Shown: positions 9,453 to 19,300 of the stretch, in pieces
Layout: every line of letters starts with the position of its first letter
Numbering within the stretch: the first letter of the stretch is position 1
Assembly (NCBI RefSeq): GCF_011927765.1
Contig: NZ_JAATJG010000008.1
Coordinates: forward strand, 62,001 to 126,000
From: Wenyingzhuangia aestuarii
GTDB lineage: Bacteria > Bacteroidota > Bacteroidia > Flavobacteriales > Flavobacteriaceae
DNA: 64,000 nt
Direction: 5' to 3'
Program-made: the position numbers and the translations under genes
The notes under the pieces: model-generated
Databases searched by the model: none
Told to the model about the DNA's origin: nothing
Seen by the model: only the letters and a program-made list of their open reading frames with translations

Positions 9453-10418
9453 ATGTTAAAAATCATCACCCAATTATTTAGAGTATTTACAGGAGCATTG
9501 TTTATTTTTTCGGGGTTTGTAAAATTGGTAGACCCCTTAGGATCTACGTATAAATTTGAAGAATATTTTGGAGCTGATGTTTTAAACCTAGAGTTTTTAA
9601 TTCCCTACGCATTACCTTTTGCTATTCTCTTAATTTTAATAGAATTGTTATTAGGAGTTGCCTTGTTATTAGGCTATAAAATCAAAGCAACTTTATGGAG
9701 TTTGTTTGGAATTACCATCTTCTTTTTATTTTTAACATGGTACTCTGCCTTTTATGATAAAGTAACAGATTGTGGTTGCTTTGGTGATGCAATTACACTA
9801 AGTCCGTGGGAAACATTTTACAAAAATGTAATTTTTATTGGATTGATTCTTTGGATGCTTATTCAGCAAAAACACATAAAACCTATTCTTAGCAAAACTA
9901 TTAACAAATGGATTTTATTTGTTGCCTGGTTTGCTTCTTTTTACATTATTTACCAAGCGCTTAGTTCTTTGCCTTTAATTGATTTTAGAGCCTATGCTGT
10001 AGGTAAAAACATTAAAGAAGGAATGAAATATAAAGACGATGGAGAAATTCCTCCCGTTCATGATTTTTACTTAGAATCGGAAACTGATGATTTAACAGAA
10101 AGCATTTTAAACGCTCCAAAAGTAGCTTTAATTGTAATGAATAAATTAGATCAAACAGACAAAGAAGCTTGGGAAACCTTAAAAGAATTCTCTGAGAAAG
10201 CAACAGCTAAAGGATACTTAGTGTACGCACTTTCTAGCAGTGGATCGGACTTGGTAGCTAAAACAAAAAAAGATAAGACCCCTCCTTTTGATATACTTTT
10301 TTGCGATGGAACTACCTTAAAAACTATGATGAGAGCCAACCCGGGAATTTTAATTCTTGAAAACGCAAACGTTGTTTCTAAATTCCATTGGAAGAATAGC
10401 GATAAATTTCAGTTCTAA
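9453..10418 (+). CDS. BT_3928-type DoxX-like membrane protein with C-terminal thioredoxin-like region
   Basis: A 321-residue protein with four or more membrane helices in residues 1-175 (for example LLILIELLLGVALLLGY). It has a conserved Cys motif, TDCGCFGDAI, between helices. A soluble C-terminal part (about 200-321) resembles a thioredoxin-like fold without a CxxC pair. This is the DoxX/BT_3928 family of Bacteroidota inner-membrane proteins. A role in redox or quinone chemistry is possible, but none is proven. It follows the DUF1599 gene with a 3 bp gap, so the two are very probably co-transcribed. Confidence 0.85.
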   Translation: MLKIITQLFRVFTGALFIFSGFVKLVDPLGSTYKFEEYFGADVLNLEFLIPYALPFAILLILIELLLGVALLLGYKIKATLWSLFGITIFFLFLTWYSAFYDKVTDCGCFGDAITLSPWETFYKNVIFIGLILWMLIQQKHIKPILSKTINKWILFVAWFASFYIIYQALSSLPLIDFRAYAVGKNIKEGMKYKDDGEIPPVHDFYLESETDDLTESILNAPKVALIVMNKLDQTDKEAWETLKEFSEKATAKGYLVYALSSSGSDLVAKTKKDKTPPFDILFCDGTTLKTMMRANPGILILENANVVSKFHWKNSDKFQF

Positions 10419-10466
10419 TTAAACTATTCACAACTTTTTAAGTCTTAGTTTAAATTTAAAACAAAC

Positions 10467-13139
10467 ATGACTTATTTTTCTGGAAGGTTTCTGTACATTT
10501 TGATAATGCTATGGAGCGCTTTTTTTTATGCACAAGAAATAGAAGTAAAAGGAACAATTATAGATGAAGTTACCAAAGAACCCATTGAATTTGCTACGGT
10601 TCAGATAGAAGCTACCAAAAACAACAGACTACTTGGTTACGGATTTACCGATGAAGAAGGAAAGTTTGAAATAGAAGGTGATTTAAAAAAAGAAACCGAA
10701 ATTTCTTTGGTAATTACCTACATAGGATACACTACTTATAAAAACAAAATTTCTGCAACCAGCACTGTAAGTGTTGGAGAAATAAGACTACACGAATCTG
10801 CCGAAAGTTTAAACGAAGTGGTTATTACAGCCACTCCTCCTGTTTTAATAAAACAAGACACTATTCAGTACAATGCCAATTCTTTTAAAACTAAAGAAGA
10901 TGCTGTTGCCGAAGATTTATTAAAAAAACTACCTGGAGTTTCTATAGATAATGAAGACGGAAGCATACAAGTAAACGGTGTAGATGTTACCAAAATATTA
11001 GTAAACGGAGAACCTTTTTTTAGCAACAACCCTAAAGTTGCCATGAAAATTTTATCTAAAGATGTAATTGATAAAATTGAAATTACCAACACCAAAAGTG
11101 ATGAAGAAAACTTTACCGGAAGCATAAACAGTGAAGACACTAAAACCATAAATATTACCTTAAAAGAAAAAGAAAATGGAAATATTTTTGGAAATGTTAC
11201 TGGTGGATATGGTACCAACAATAGATACGAAGCCAACGGAGTAGTTAACCGAATGTATAAAAAATCGTTATTAACTATTTTGGCCTTTAGCAACAACGTT
11301 AACAAAAATAATTTTAGTTACGGAGATGAAGATGATGCTAATACTTTAGACAAATCAAAAAGTATTAAAACAGAAACAAATATTGGTACTAACTATTCTG
11401 ATAAATTTATTGGAGGAGATAAAATAAACTTAGACTACCTATATTCTGATAAACAAGATGTAAGAGGAACAAGAGCAGACAATACCATACTGTTACCTAC
11501 AAAAACAAATTACAGCGTTGTAAACACAGATCAAAACATCAATCAAAAAGCACACACAGGAAACTTAAAATTAACCAATTCTCTTTTTGATAAACTTAGA
11601 TTAATTACCAATGCAAAATTTTATTCTAAAGATAGAGAATACACTAGACAGAATGATAGCGAAACAAAGGATGAAACTAACGAAATTATAAACAACAATA
11701 ATTCTCAATTACATCAACAACAGAAAAACCTGTATATAAACTCATCTATTAGTGCAATTTATAAGTTTGAAAAATTAAATTCTTACGCTATTTATAAAAT
11801 TTTTACTACAGCAAACTCTACCAAAAACAGCAACGTAAATCAATCCGAAACTAATTTTTTTGGTAGCAATGCTAGAACTGTTCTAAGGAATCAATCTACA
11901 GATTACAACAGACAAGACACTAGAATAGGAAATAGTTTTAAATACGGACAAAGACTGGGGAGTAACCATGTAATAGAATACGAAATAGAAAATAGAAACG
12001 AAAAACAAGAAACAGTTCAAGACGTTTTAGATATAGACGATACCAACAATAGTACTTTATTAAATACTAGCTTAAGTTACGATCAAGAAATTAATGTTCA
12101 TAAACTAGAACACCAACTTGCTTATATTTACAGAAAAAACAACTTTTATTACAATTTTAAGGTTAGTCATTTAACTACTGAATTAGATAATGTAGAATTT
12201 AATAGAGATATTGGATTGGTTCGTGACTTTAAAGATTTCCTATTCTCATCAAAAGCACGTTATAAGACTAAAAACGGATTAATTTTTAATGCCAACTACA
12301 GAACCAAAAGCATTATTCCAAGATATAATGAATTACTAACCATTACAGACAACACAAACCCTACAAGAATTACCATTGGTAACCCAGACTTAGATAGAGA
12401 ATTAGAGCATTTATTGAGTTTAAACATTCGTTTTTACAACAGAAAGAGTAAAATTTATTTCTTTAACAGGTTTAGTTATACAACAGTTCAAAATAAAATC
12501 ATCAACAAATCTAGTATAGATGACGAATTGATTACTACTAGAACTTACATCAATAATAGTAATAATAATATGTTTACGGTTAACGGAAGTATTTCTAAAG
12601 ACTATAAAAAATCTCCCTTATTTTACAACTTTAAGTTAAAGTGGTATAGTTCTGTTGGAAACAACTCTCACTTTATTAACAATGTAGCCTTCCAAAGTTT
12701 GTACTACAGATTTTCTCCAGCTTTATACACAGAGCTTAACTATAATGATTTGTTTGAGATTTCTCCGTACTACAGACTGTTTTTAGACCACACAGACTAT
12801 GATAACAAAGATGTAACAGATCAAGCCAATACACAGCATACCTTTGGTTTAAACATTACCACATTTGCCCCTAAAAGATTTACTATTTTTAATCAAATTC
12901 AATACAACTTGAATCCAAAATTTGAAAAAGATTACGGTAGAGAATCTTTAGTATGGAACGTTACTGCTAACTACAGTATTGTACCCAACAAAGCAAAATT
13001 AAAATTAACGGTATTTAATATTTTAAATCAGTACAACAATACCACAAGAAGTTTGTCTGAGAGTAGAAACTCTACTTATACATATGATGTATTACAACAA
13101 TATGCAATGTTAAGTTTTAAATATATATTTCAGAATTAA
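10467..13139 (+). CDS. Outer-membrane beta-barrel protein with carboxypeptidase-like N-terminal domain (TonB-dependent receptor family)
   Basis: An 890-residue protein. A signal peptide (ILIMLWSAFFYAQ) is followed by a carboxypeptidase-regulatory-like domain (EVKGTIIDEVTKEPIEFATVQIE, about 24-110), a plug-like region (about 120-220, DLLKKLPGVSIDNEDGSI) and a large barrel rich in Tyr and Asn ending in aromatic beta-strands (YAMLSFKYIFQN). It belongs to the outer-membrane beta-barrel family related to TonB-dependent receptors but lacks SusC-type signatures. The substrate is unknown. The 48 bp gap after the DoxX-like gene leaves operon membership open. A strong hairpin terminator follows. Confidence 0.85.
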   Translation: MTYFSGRFLYILIMLWSAFFYAQEIEVKGTIIDEVTKEPIEFATVQIEATKNNRLLGYGFTDEEGKFEIEGDLKKETEISLVITYIGYTTYKNKISATSTVSVGEIRLHESAESLNEVVITATPPVLIKQDTIQYNANSFKTKEDAVAEDLLKKLPGVSIDNEDGSIQVNGVDVTKILVNGEPFFSNNPKVAMKILSKDVIDKIEITNTKSDEENFTGSINSEDTKTINITLKEKENGNIFGNVTGGYGTNNRYEANGVVNRMYKKSLLTILAFSNNVNKNNFSYGDEDDANTLDKSKSIKTETNIGTNYSDKFIGGDKINLDYLYSDKQDVRGTRADNTILLPTKTNYSVVNTDQNINQKAHTGNLKLTNSLFDKLRLITNAKFYSKDREYTRQNDSETKDETNEIINNNNSQLHQQQKNLYINSSISAIYKFEKLNSYAIYKIFTTANSTKNSNVNQSETNFFGSNARTVLRNQSTDYNRQDTRIGNSFKYGQRLGSNHVIEYEIENRNEKQETVQDVLDIDDTNNSTLLNTSLSYDQEINVHKLEHQLAYIYRKNNFYYNFKVSHLTTELDNVEFNRDIGLVRDFKDFLFSSKARYKTKNGLIFNANYRTKSIIPRYNELLTITDNTNPTRITIGNPDLDRELEHLLSLNIRFYNRKSKIYFFNRFSYTTVQNKIINKSSIDDELITTRTYINNSNNNMFTVNGSISKDYKKSPLFYNFKLKWYSSVGNNSHFINNVAFQSLYYRFSPALYTELNYNDLFEISPYYRLFLDHTDYDNKDVTDQANTQHTFGLNITTFAPKRFTIFNQIQYNLNPKFEKDYGRESLVWNVTANYSIVPNKAKLKLTVFNILNQYNNTTRSLSESRNSTYTYDVLQQYAMLSFKYIFQN

Positions 13140-13161
13140 CTATAGAAAATAGTCTTAAAAG

Positions 13162-13193
13162 AAAAAGCCTCAGTTAAAAACTGAGGCTTTTTT
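13162..13193. terminator. Bidirectional rho-independent terminator
   Basis: A 12 bp perfect stem (AAAAAGCCTCAG / CTGAGGCTTTTT) with a 7-nt loop. It has T-runs in both directions, so it serves both the barrel gene on the plus strand and the tRNA on the minus strand. Confidence 0.85.
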
Positions 13194-13195
13194 AG

Positions 13196-13268
<73 letters not shown>

Positions 13269-13278
13269 ATTTGGATTG

Positions 13279-13309
13279 CAAATATAAGGCATATATATAA
13301 TTCTCACAA
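13279..13309 (-). promoter_or_regulatory. Promoter of tRNA-fMet copy 1
   Basis: On the minus strand, TTG (13307-13309), 20 nt, then TATATTTG (13279-13286). This is an exact TAnnTTTG box, 10 nt before the mature tRNA 5' end. The second tRNA copy has the same elements with the same spacing. Confidence 0.75.
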
Positions 13310-13367
13310 CAATTATTTCATAAAATATTTAATATGTTTTTAATTATTACTTAACATCTGATATTCT

Positions 13368-13375
13368 TACCTTTG
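13368..13375 (+). promoter_or_regulatory. Probable -7 box for the Rrf2 gene
   Basis: TACCTTTG fits TAnnTTTG, 23 bp before the ATG at 13399. No clear TTG lies at the usual upstream distance, so the call is tentative. The site is only 60 bp from the divergent tRNA promoter. Confidence 0.35.
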
Positions 13376-13398
13376 GCTAAACACTCAATTTTAACATT

Positions 13399-13845
13399 AT
13401 GCTTTCCAAGGCTTGTAAATATGCTATTAGAGCTATATTATTCCTAGCTATTCATTCTAATAAAGATAAAAAGATAGGAATTAAAAAAATAGCCGAGGAG
13501 TTACAAACCCCTCAACCTTTTTTAGCCAAATTGTTACAACAACTTAGTACACACAAGTTAGTTTCTTCTACAAAAGGACCTGGAGGTGGATTTTATTTGT
13601 CTGAACAAGACTTAAATATAAGACTATGGGATGTTGTTGTTAATATTGATGGTACAGATAAATTTGATGAATGTTTTTTAGGGTTAAGCGTTTGTAGCGA
13701 TAAATATCCTTGTCCGGTTCATCACATTGTAAAACCTTTTAAGAATCAGATTTTAGTAGATTTTAAACAAAAAACGATTGGAGAATTAAGAGATGAAATT
13801 GAAACTGATGGAACTTTATTGTCTTTAAAACTTTTAGAAAAATAA
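13399..13845 (+). CDS. Rrf2-family transcriptional regulator with Fe-S cysteines
   Basis: A 148-residue winged-helix protein. The N-terminal HTH is characteristic (KACKYAIRAILFLA, IAEELQTPQPFLAKLLQQL, STKGPGGGFYL). Three cysteines, C92, C99 and C105, have spacing close to the iron-sulfur ligands of IscR and NsrR, so the protein probably senses redox state, NO or Fe-S supply. It converges on nrdD, and anaerobic ribonucleotide reduction is a plausible but unproven target. The tRNA promoter is divergent to it. Confidence 0.9.
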   Translation: MLSKACKYAIRAILFLAIHSNKDKKIGIKKIAEELQTPQPFLAKLLQQLSTHKLVSSTKGPGGGFYLSEQDLNIRLWDVVVNIDGTDKFDECFLGLSVCSDKYPCPVHHIVKPFKNQILVDFKQKTIGELRDEIETDGTLLSLKLLEK

Positions 13846-13846
13846 A

Positions 13847-13884
13847 AAGTGTGTTTCCAATTCTGAACAATTGGAAACACACTT
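13847..13884 (-). terminator. Terminator of nrdGD
   Basis: A 16 bp perfect stem (AAGTGTGTTTCCAATT and its complement) with a 6-nt loop. On the minus strand it is followed by a T-rich run, so it mainly terminates nrdD. It may also protect the 3' end of the Rrf2 mRNA. Confidence 0.8.
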
Positions 13885-13915
13885 AACAACAACTAAAACA
13901 ACTTACGTATAACAA

Positions 13916-15697
13916 CTACGCTTTTTCTTTATGGTAGTAACGCAAAGCATGTTCCTTTTGCCTACCCGAACTAAAATTTGAAACTTTTTTAAGATACCCT
14001 ATTACTCTAGTAGCATGATCTACATTACTAGACCCACAACTAGAACAAGCATACAATGTTCTTTTATCTATATGATTACAGTCATTACAAACCGTTAATT
14101 TTATATTAAAACAAAAATAATTACATCCTGCTTTTGCTGTAGCCCCAATTAATTTTACAAAACCTTCTTGTGTTAAGGTTTCTTCTAAGTTTAAATGCAA
14201 AGCAGAACCTCCGTCTAAATACTGAATGTATTCTTTCCCATGCAACATAATTTTATCTAAAGCATTTAACTCCTCATTATCAACTGCATAAAAATAAGAA
14301 TTATAACAATCTCTATTTACATCAAAACCTTCTTCTTTGTCCCATTTGGCATTTTTAACACCCAAATTTTCTGCTGGTACAAATTCTGTATTAAACAAAT
14401 AGCCCCATTCCTCTTTGGCTTTTTTATTTTCATCAAAAATGGCTTGTAAATAATTATTAATAAAAGTCTTATAAGCTAAGGTATTGTGCGCTTTTATGCC
14501 TAAACTTTCGGCAGCCTCTACCATTCCATTAACTCCAATTGTTAAAAATTGTTTGTCTAAAGAAATAAATCCCGAATTATACACTGGCAACATATTTGCT
14601 TCGTTATAATCATCCATCAATTTTCTATAAGCCACTTGATATTTATGAATTTTTCTCACCTCTTTTCTAATGTCTTTTCCTTGCTGAATCAATCGATTCA
14701 TATTTAAAGTAATCACATTAATAGAACCTGTAGCTACACCACCTGCTCCCAAGGAGTAACTAAAAGTATGATCTGTAATTTCATTTCTCAATCGGCAACA
14801 AGATGCCAAACTATCTGCATTTTCAGATTGATAAATAAAGAACGAATTCCCCTCGCTTAATTCTTTGGCACACATTTTAGTAAATTCCTTGTCTTTAGGA
14901 CTTTCGTTTTCTATCAACATGGCTGCCGTTACAACAGGAAACGTTAAAATAGCTTTGGTTCTTTCTTGGTTAAACCAAGTCATAAAAAACTCTTGTAGTT
15001 TTTTTAATCGGCTCCAACTCGGTTTTTCTAGATCTGGAAACACAAAATCACCAAACATACTGGTAAAATAATGCTCATCATATAAAGAAATATTCCAAAA
15101 CACAGACTGATACCCTCTTGCAGCAGCTGGCTGATTTACAGCATACACTACATGTTGTAGGTGATTCTGAATGGTGTCTGTATTTGTTTCTAAATAATTT
15201 TCGCCATAATCTATAGCGGCAAAATGATCAAAATACATTAGAAACTCTACCGTTGCTAAAGCTCCTGCAAACTGAGAACTTACTGCAAACACTAAGTTTA
15301 CAAACTCTCCACAGTAACTTTCTAAATGCTTAGGTGCTTGGCTTTCGCCTCCTAACTTGGTTAACCCATCTAACAAAAATGGATACATACTAATAGATGC
15401 ACAATAGGGCTTTAAAGAAGTTTCATCATGCACATATATTTCGTGATTTTCTATTTGTCTTTCGTACTCATTGGCCAAATCAACTCCAAATAAAGAAGCT
15501 ATTTTACTTTTTACCAACGCTCTATTTACCTGAATGTTAATATCCTTATTTAATTCGGCCTCCATAGTGGCAATGTTTTTAGAAGTTACATTGGCATTTG
15601 CATCTACTTTAGAACCATCCGCAGCATTTTCTGAATATAAATAATGATTGATAAAATTAATTTTTTGAGCAATTTGTTCTTCTGTTAACCGTATCAT
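13916..15697 (-). CDS. nrdD: Anaerobic ribonucleoside-triphosphate reductase (class III), without ATP cone
   Basis: Reduces ribonucleotides to deoxyribonucleotides without oxygen, using a glycyl radical. The C-terminal hallmarks are all present: a zinc site from two CxxC pairs (C537/C540 and C551/C554), then RVIGYL with the radical glycine at G567. The protein has 593 residues, whereas enzymes carrying an N-terminal ATP cone are usually near 700. The sequence starts directly with the core (MIRLTEEQIAQKINF), so activity control by an ATP cone appears absent. nrdG lies 4 bp upstream. The pair implies growth or survival under low oxygen. Confidence 0.95.
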   Translation of the reverse strand: MIRLTEEQIAQKINFINHYLYSENAADGSKVDANANVTSKNIATMEAELNKDINIQVNRALVKSKIASLFGVDLANEYERQIENHEIYVHDETSLKPYCASISMYPFLLDGLTKLGGESQAPKHLESYCGEFVNLVFAVSSQFAGALATVEFLMYFDHFAAIDYGENYLETNTDTIQNHLQHVVYAVNQPAAARGYQSVFWNISLYDEHYFTSMFGDFVFPDLEKPSWSRLKKLQEFFMTWFNQERTKAILTFPVVTAAMLIENESPKDKEFTKMCAKELSEGNSFFIYQSENADSLASCCRLRNEITDHTFSYSLGAGGVATGSINVITLNMNRLIQQGKDIRKEVRKIHKYQVAYRKLMDDYNEANMLPVYNSGFISLDKQFLTIGVNGMVEAAESLGIKAHNTLAYKTFINNYLQAIFDENKKAKEEWGYLFNTEFVPAENLGVKNAKWDKEEGFDVNRDCYNSYFYAVDNEELNALDKIMLHGKEYIQYLDGGSALHLNLEETLTQEGFVKLIGATAKAGCNYFCFNIKLTVCNDCNHIDKRTLYACSSCGSSNVDHATRVIGYLKKVSNFSSGRQKEHALRYYHKEKA

Positions 15698-15701
15698 AAT
15701 T

Positions 15702-16151
15702 TTATTTTTTTTGAAAAAGTGAATTCATTTTCTTTCCTGTATCTACCTCTCTAAATTCCTGATTGGTATGTACCGAATCTAATCCACCTTTAGCAGGAAT
15801 CCATTTTCCGGTTTTAACCCAATTCAAATGGTTTAACAATTGTATATCTACATTTTCTAACCCTGTATACAAACAAGTTTTATATCCTAAACATCTTGCC
15901 TGTTGTAACCTTAAAATTAGTTCGTCTTTTTCCCACTCTCCTCCCATAAACAAAACACAGGTTGCATAGTTTCTATATCTAGATAAAATTGTTTGATAGG
16001 TATCTTCTTTTAATTCTTTACCATTTTCTTTTTTAAACAAAAAGGGAGAATGGCATCCATCACATTTTAAAGGACAACCACAAATAGAAAAACACAAACT
16101 AATTTCTCCGGGTACTTCTTGTAGGGTTACATCAAACTCAAAGTAATTCAT
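15702..16151 (-). CDS. nrdG: Anaerobic ribonucleotide reductase activating protein
   Basis: A 149-residue radical SAM enzyme that makes the glycyl radical on NrdD. The CxxxCxxC cluster motif is C26-PLK-C30-DG-C33, followed by CHSPF, and a downstream FMGGEWE stretch fits the family's SAM-binding glycine motif. It is the first gene of nrdG-nrdD, with a 4 bp gap. A weak -7-like box (TATCTTTA, minus strand, 16176-16183) lies 25 bp upstream. Confidence 0.95.
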   Translation of the reverse strand: MNYFEFDVTLQEVPGEISLCFSICGCPLKCDGCHSPFLFKKENGKELKEDTYQTILSRYRNYATCVLFMGGEWEKDELILRLQQARCLGYKTCLYTGLENVDIQLLNHLNWVKTGKWIPAKGGLDSVHTNQEFREVDTGKKMNSLFQKK

Positions 16152-16260
16152 ATTAAAAGATGTTTTTATCTTTTATAAAGATATGTTTTTTATTAAGAAT
16201 AACCATAAAACCTATTTTTAAACTTATTAAGAAAGTTATAAACACTAAAAGATTAGAACA

Positions 16261-16276
16261 TATGATGAAAATCATA
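16261..16276. promoter_or_regulatory. Possible Crp/Fnr-type operator
   Basis: TATGAT-GAAA-ATCATA is a perfect 6 bp inverted repeat with a 4 bp spacer. It contains the TGAT-N4-ATCA core of Crp/Fnr sites. It lies between nrdG and the HTCS gene, about 110 bp from the nrdG start and 76 bp from the HTCS start. Neither distance is the classic -41.5, so its target is uncertain. Two Crp/Fnr-type regulators are encoded at 33.7-35 kb. Confidence 0.35.
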
Positions 16277-16318
16277 CATCAGAAAACTTATAAATAGTTA
16301 AATTCTAACAATATTAGT

Positions 16319-16326
16319 TACATTTG
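16319..16326 (+). promoter_or_regulatory. Probable -7 box of the HTCS gene
   Basis: TACATTTG fits TAnnTTTG, 25 bp upstream of the ATG at 16352, giving a short 5' leader. No convincing TTG element was found upstream. Confidence 0.35.
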
Positions 16327-16351
16327 ATTAATTAGGAATAAACCAACTGTT

Positions 16352-19300
16352 ATGTACCAAAAACCAAACAAACATATTATAATTACGCTTTTACTTTTTA
16401 TAATTATTCATACATTTTCGTGGGCACAAACCCCGTTTTACTTTGATCATATTACAACAAGAAACGGACTATCTCAAAGTGATGTAAACAGCATACACCA
16501 AGATAAAAAAGGATTTATGTGGTTTGGTACACATGACGGATTGAACAAATTTGATGGTTACGATTTTACCATTTATAAACCAGATATAAACGACAGCTCT
16601 TCTATTGCTAGTAATTTAATTTACAGAGTAATTAGCGATAAAGAAGATAATTTATGGATTGGTACCACTGGTAAAGGTGTTGATTATTTTAACAAATCTA
16701 CTGGTAAATTTCATCATCTTAGACATGATAAAAACAATCCACAAAGCTTATCTAGTGACTACATTCACTCTCTATATATAGACAAAGAAGAACGACTTTG
16801 GGTAGGAACTACCAACGGACTAAATGTAGCTAACCTAAAAGATGATGTAGATAATTTAAGCTTTACCCACTATAATTTAATAAATAACAGAATTAATAGC
16901 AGTTTACATAAAAGTAAAATTTATTCAATTCTTCAAGATAGTCAAAATCAAATATGGGTAGGTTCATCTAAAGGATTATTTATGCTTTCTCGTGATTCTA
17001 TGGGAGAAATCTATTTTAAATGTGTAAACGATAAAATTGAATTGCCTTACGGTCCTGTAGACACTCTTGTAGAAGATAAATTTGGTAAACTTATTATTGG
17101 TACAGGACAAGGACTGTATGTTTTTAGATCTCAACCCGATGTAAAAAAACTAAAAAAAATATATGGTGGTTTTGTAAGTTTTGTAAATATAGATCAGCAA
17201 AATAATTTATGGGTAGGAAGTAATCATGGATTGCTATACTATAAAAACGAAGATGTTAACAGTTATCCTGAATTTAACTACCAATACTTATACGATCCTA
17301 AAGATGAAAAAAGCATTAGTAAAAATGTTATTAAATCAATCCATATAGACAAAACAGGGATTATTTGGGTTGGTACACAAGGGGGGGGTATTAATAAAAT
17401 TGACACCATGAAAAAAGGATTTAGAGTTGTTAAAAACAATTTAGATCCTAACAGTCTAAGCTACGATAACATTAGAGCCTTTTACGAAGATGAAGATGAA
17501 AACTTATGGATTGGTACAGAAGGTGGTGGAGTAAATATTACTCAAAAAAAGAGTAGTTACACCAAATTCTTTAAAATAAATGCATTTAGAAAATGTTTTG
17601 CCATAGCTAAAATATCACATCAAAATAAAATGTTGTTTGGATGTGAAGCTTCACCAGGCTTGTTTGAATTGGACCTTACTAAAATTAAAGACTTTTCTAA
17701 AATTAAAAATGAAGACATAAAACGTGTTGATGATATTCCAGAAAGTGTATTTGCTATACTAGAAGATAGCAATCAAAATATATGGATAGGTACATATAAT
17801 GGTGGTTTACACCGATGGTTAAAGAACCCTAACGGAGATGGATTTATAAAAGATGAACTTGTTTTTAATGATGCCAACCCTAACAGTTTAGCTAATAATA
17901 TTGTTAGAAATATATTTGAAGACAGCCAAAACAATCTATGGATAGGAACAGCAGATGGTCTTTCTAAACTACCTAAATCACAAATTACGGCTAAAAACCC
18001 CCAATTTATAAACTACAAAAACGTACCCAACAACAAAACATCTATTAGCCACAATTACATCTTAGAAATTACAGAATCTAGCAATCATGAACTATGGATA
18101 GGAACTTTAGGAGGTGGTATTAACAAGCTAATTACTCCTTTAAATCAAAATATTGCAGAGTTTACGAATTATTCAGAAGATGATGGATTAGCTAACAATG
18201 TAATTAAAGGTATTTTAGAAGACAGTGCTAACAATATGTGGATATCTACAAACAAAGGATTATCTAGATTTAAGCCCGAAGAAGGTATTTTTAAAAACTA
18301 CGATGTTAATGATGGTTTACAAGCCAACGAGTTTCAAGAATTGGCAGCTATTAAAAGAAAAAATGGAGAACTAGTTTTTGGAGGTATCAACGGATTCAAT
18401 GTTTTTTATCCTAAAACAATTATAGACAACCCTTATAAAGCCAAAGCTGTTATTACTCAATTCTCTATATCTAATCAACCCGTTCATAGAGGACAAGAAT
18501 TTAACGGTAGAGTTCTTTTTAACAAAATGATTCACGAAACAGATTTATTAGAATTAAAACATAACGAAAATAGTTTTTCTTTTGAATTTGCAGCCCTACA
18601 CTATTCTGCTCCAGAAAAGAATAAATTTGCTTACAGATTAGATGGTTTTGATACAAAATGGATTTATACAACCTCTAAAAAAAGGTTTGCTACTTATACA
18701 AACTTAGCTCCAGGAAAATATACATTAAGAATAAAAGCATCTAACAACGATGGCATATGGGAAGAATCTAAAGAAGAAATAAAGATTATAATTACTCCAC
18801 CTTTTTGGAAAACAACTACAGCCTATGTATTGTACTGTTTGCTTATTTCTTTAATTCTTTTCCTTTTTTGGAAAAATATAATTGCTCGTGCAGAACAAAA
18901 ACACCTTTCTGAACTAGAAGTAATAGAAAAGAACAAACAAGACGAACTTCAGAATTTAAAACTGGAGTTTTTCACAAATATTTCTCATGAGTTTAGAACC
19001 CCACTAACTCTTATAAAAGGACCTTTAGACTTTTTACAAAAAAAAGGATTGCAAATTAAACCTGAAACTCACGAAGAACAACTAAAACTAATTCAAAAAA
19101 ACACCAACTATCTATTAAGACTAGTAAATCAATTACTAGACTTTAGAAAAATGAACCAAGGAAAAACAACTTTGGTTATGAGAAATAGTAACATTGTAAA
19201 CTTTATACAAGAAGTAGCAGAACCATTTCAGTTTTTGGTACATAAAAAGAACATTAACTTTAATTTACACACCCCAGAACAAAACATATACAGTTGGTTT

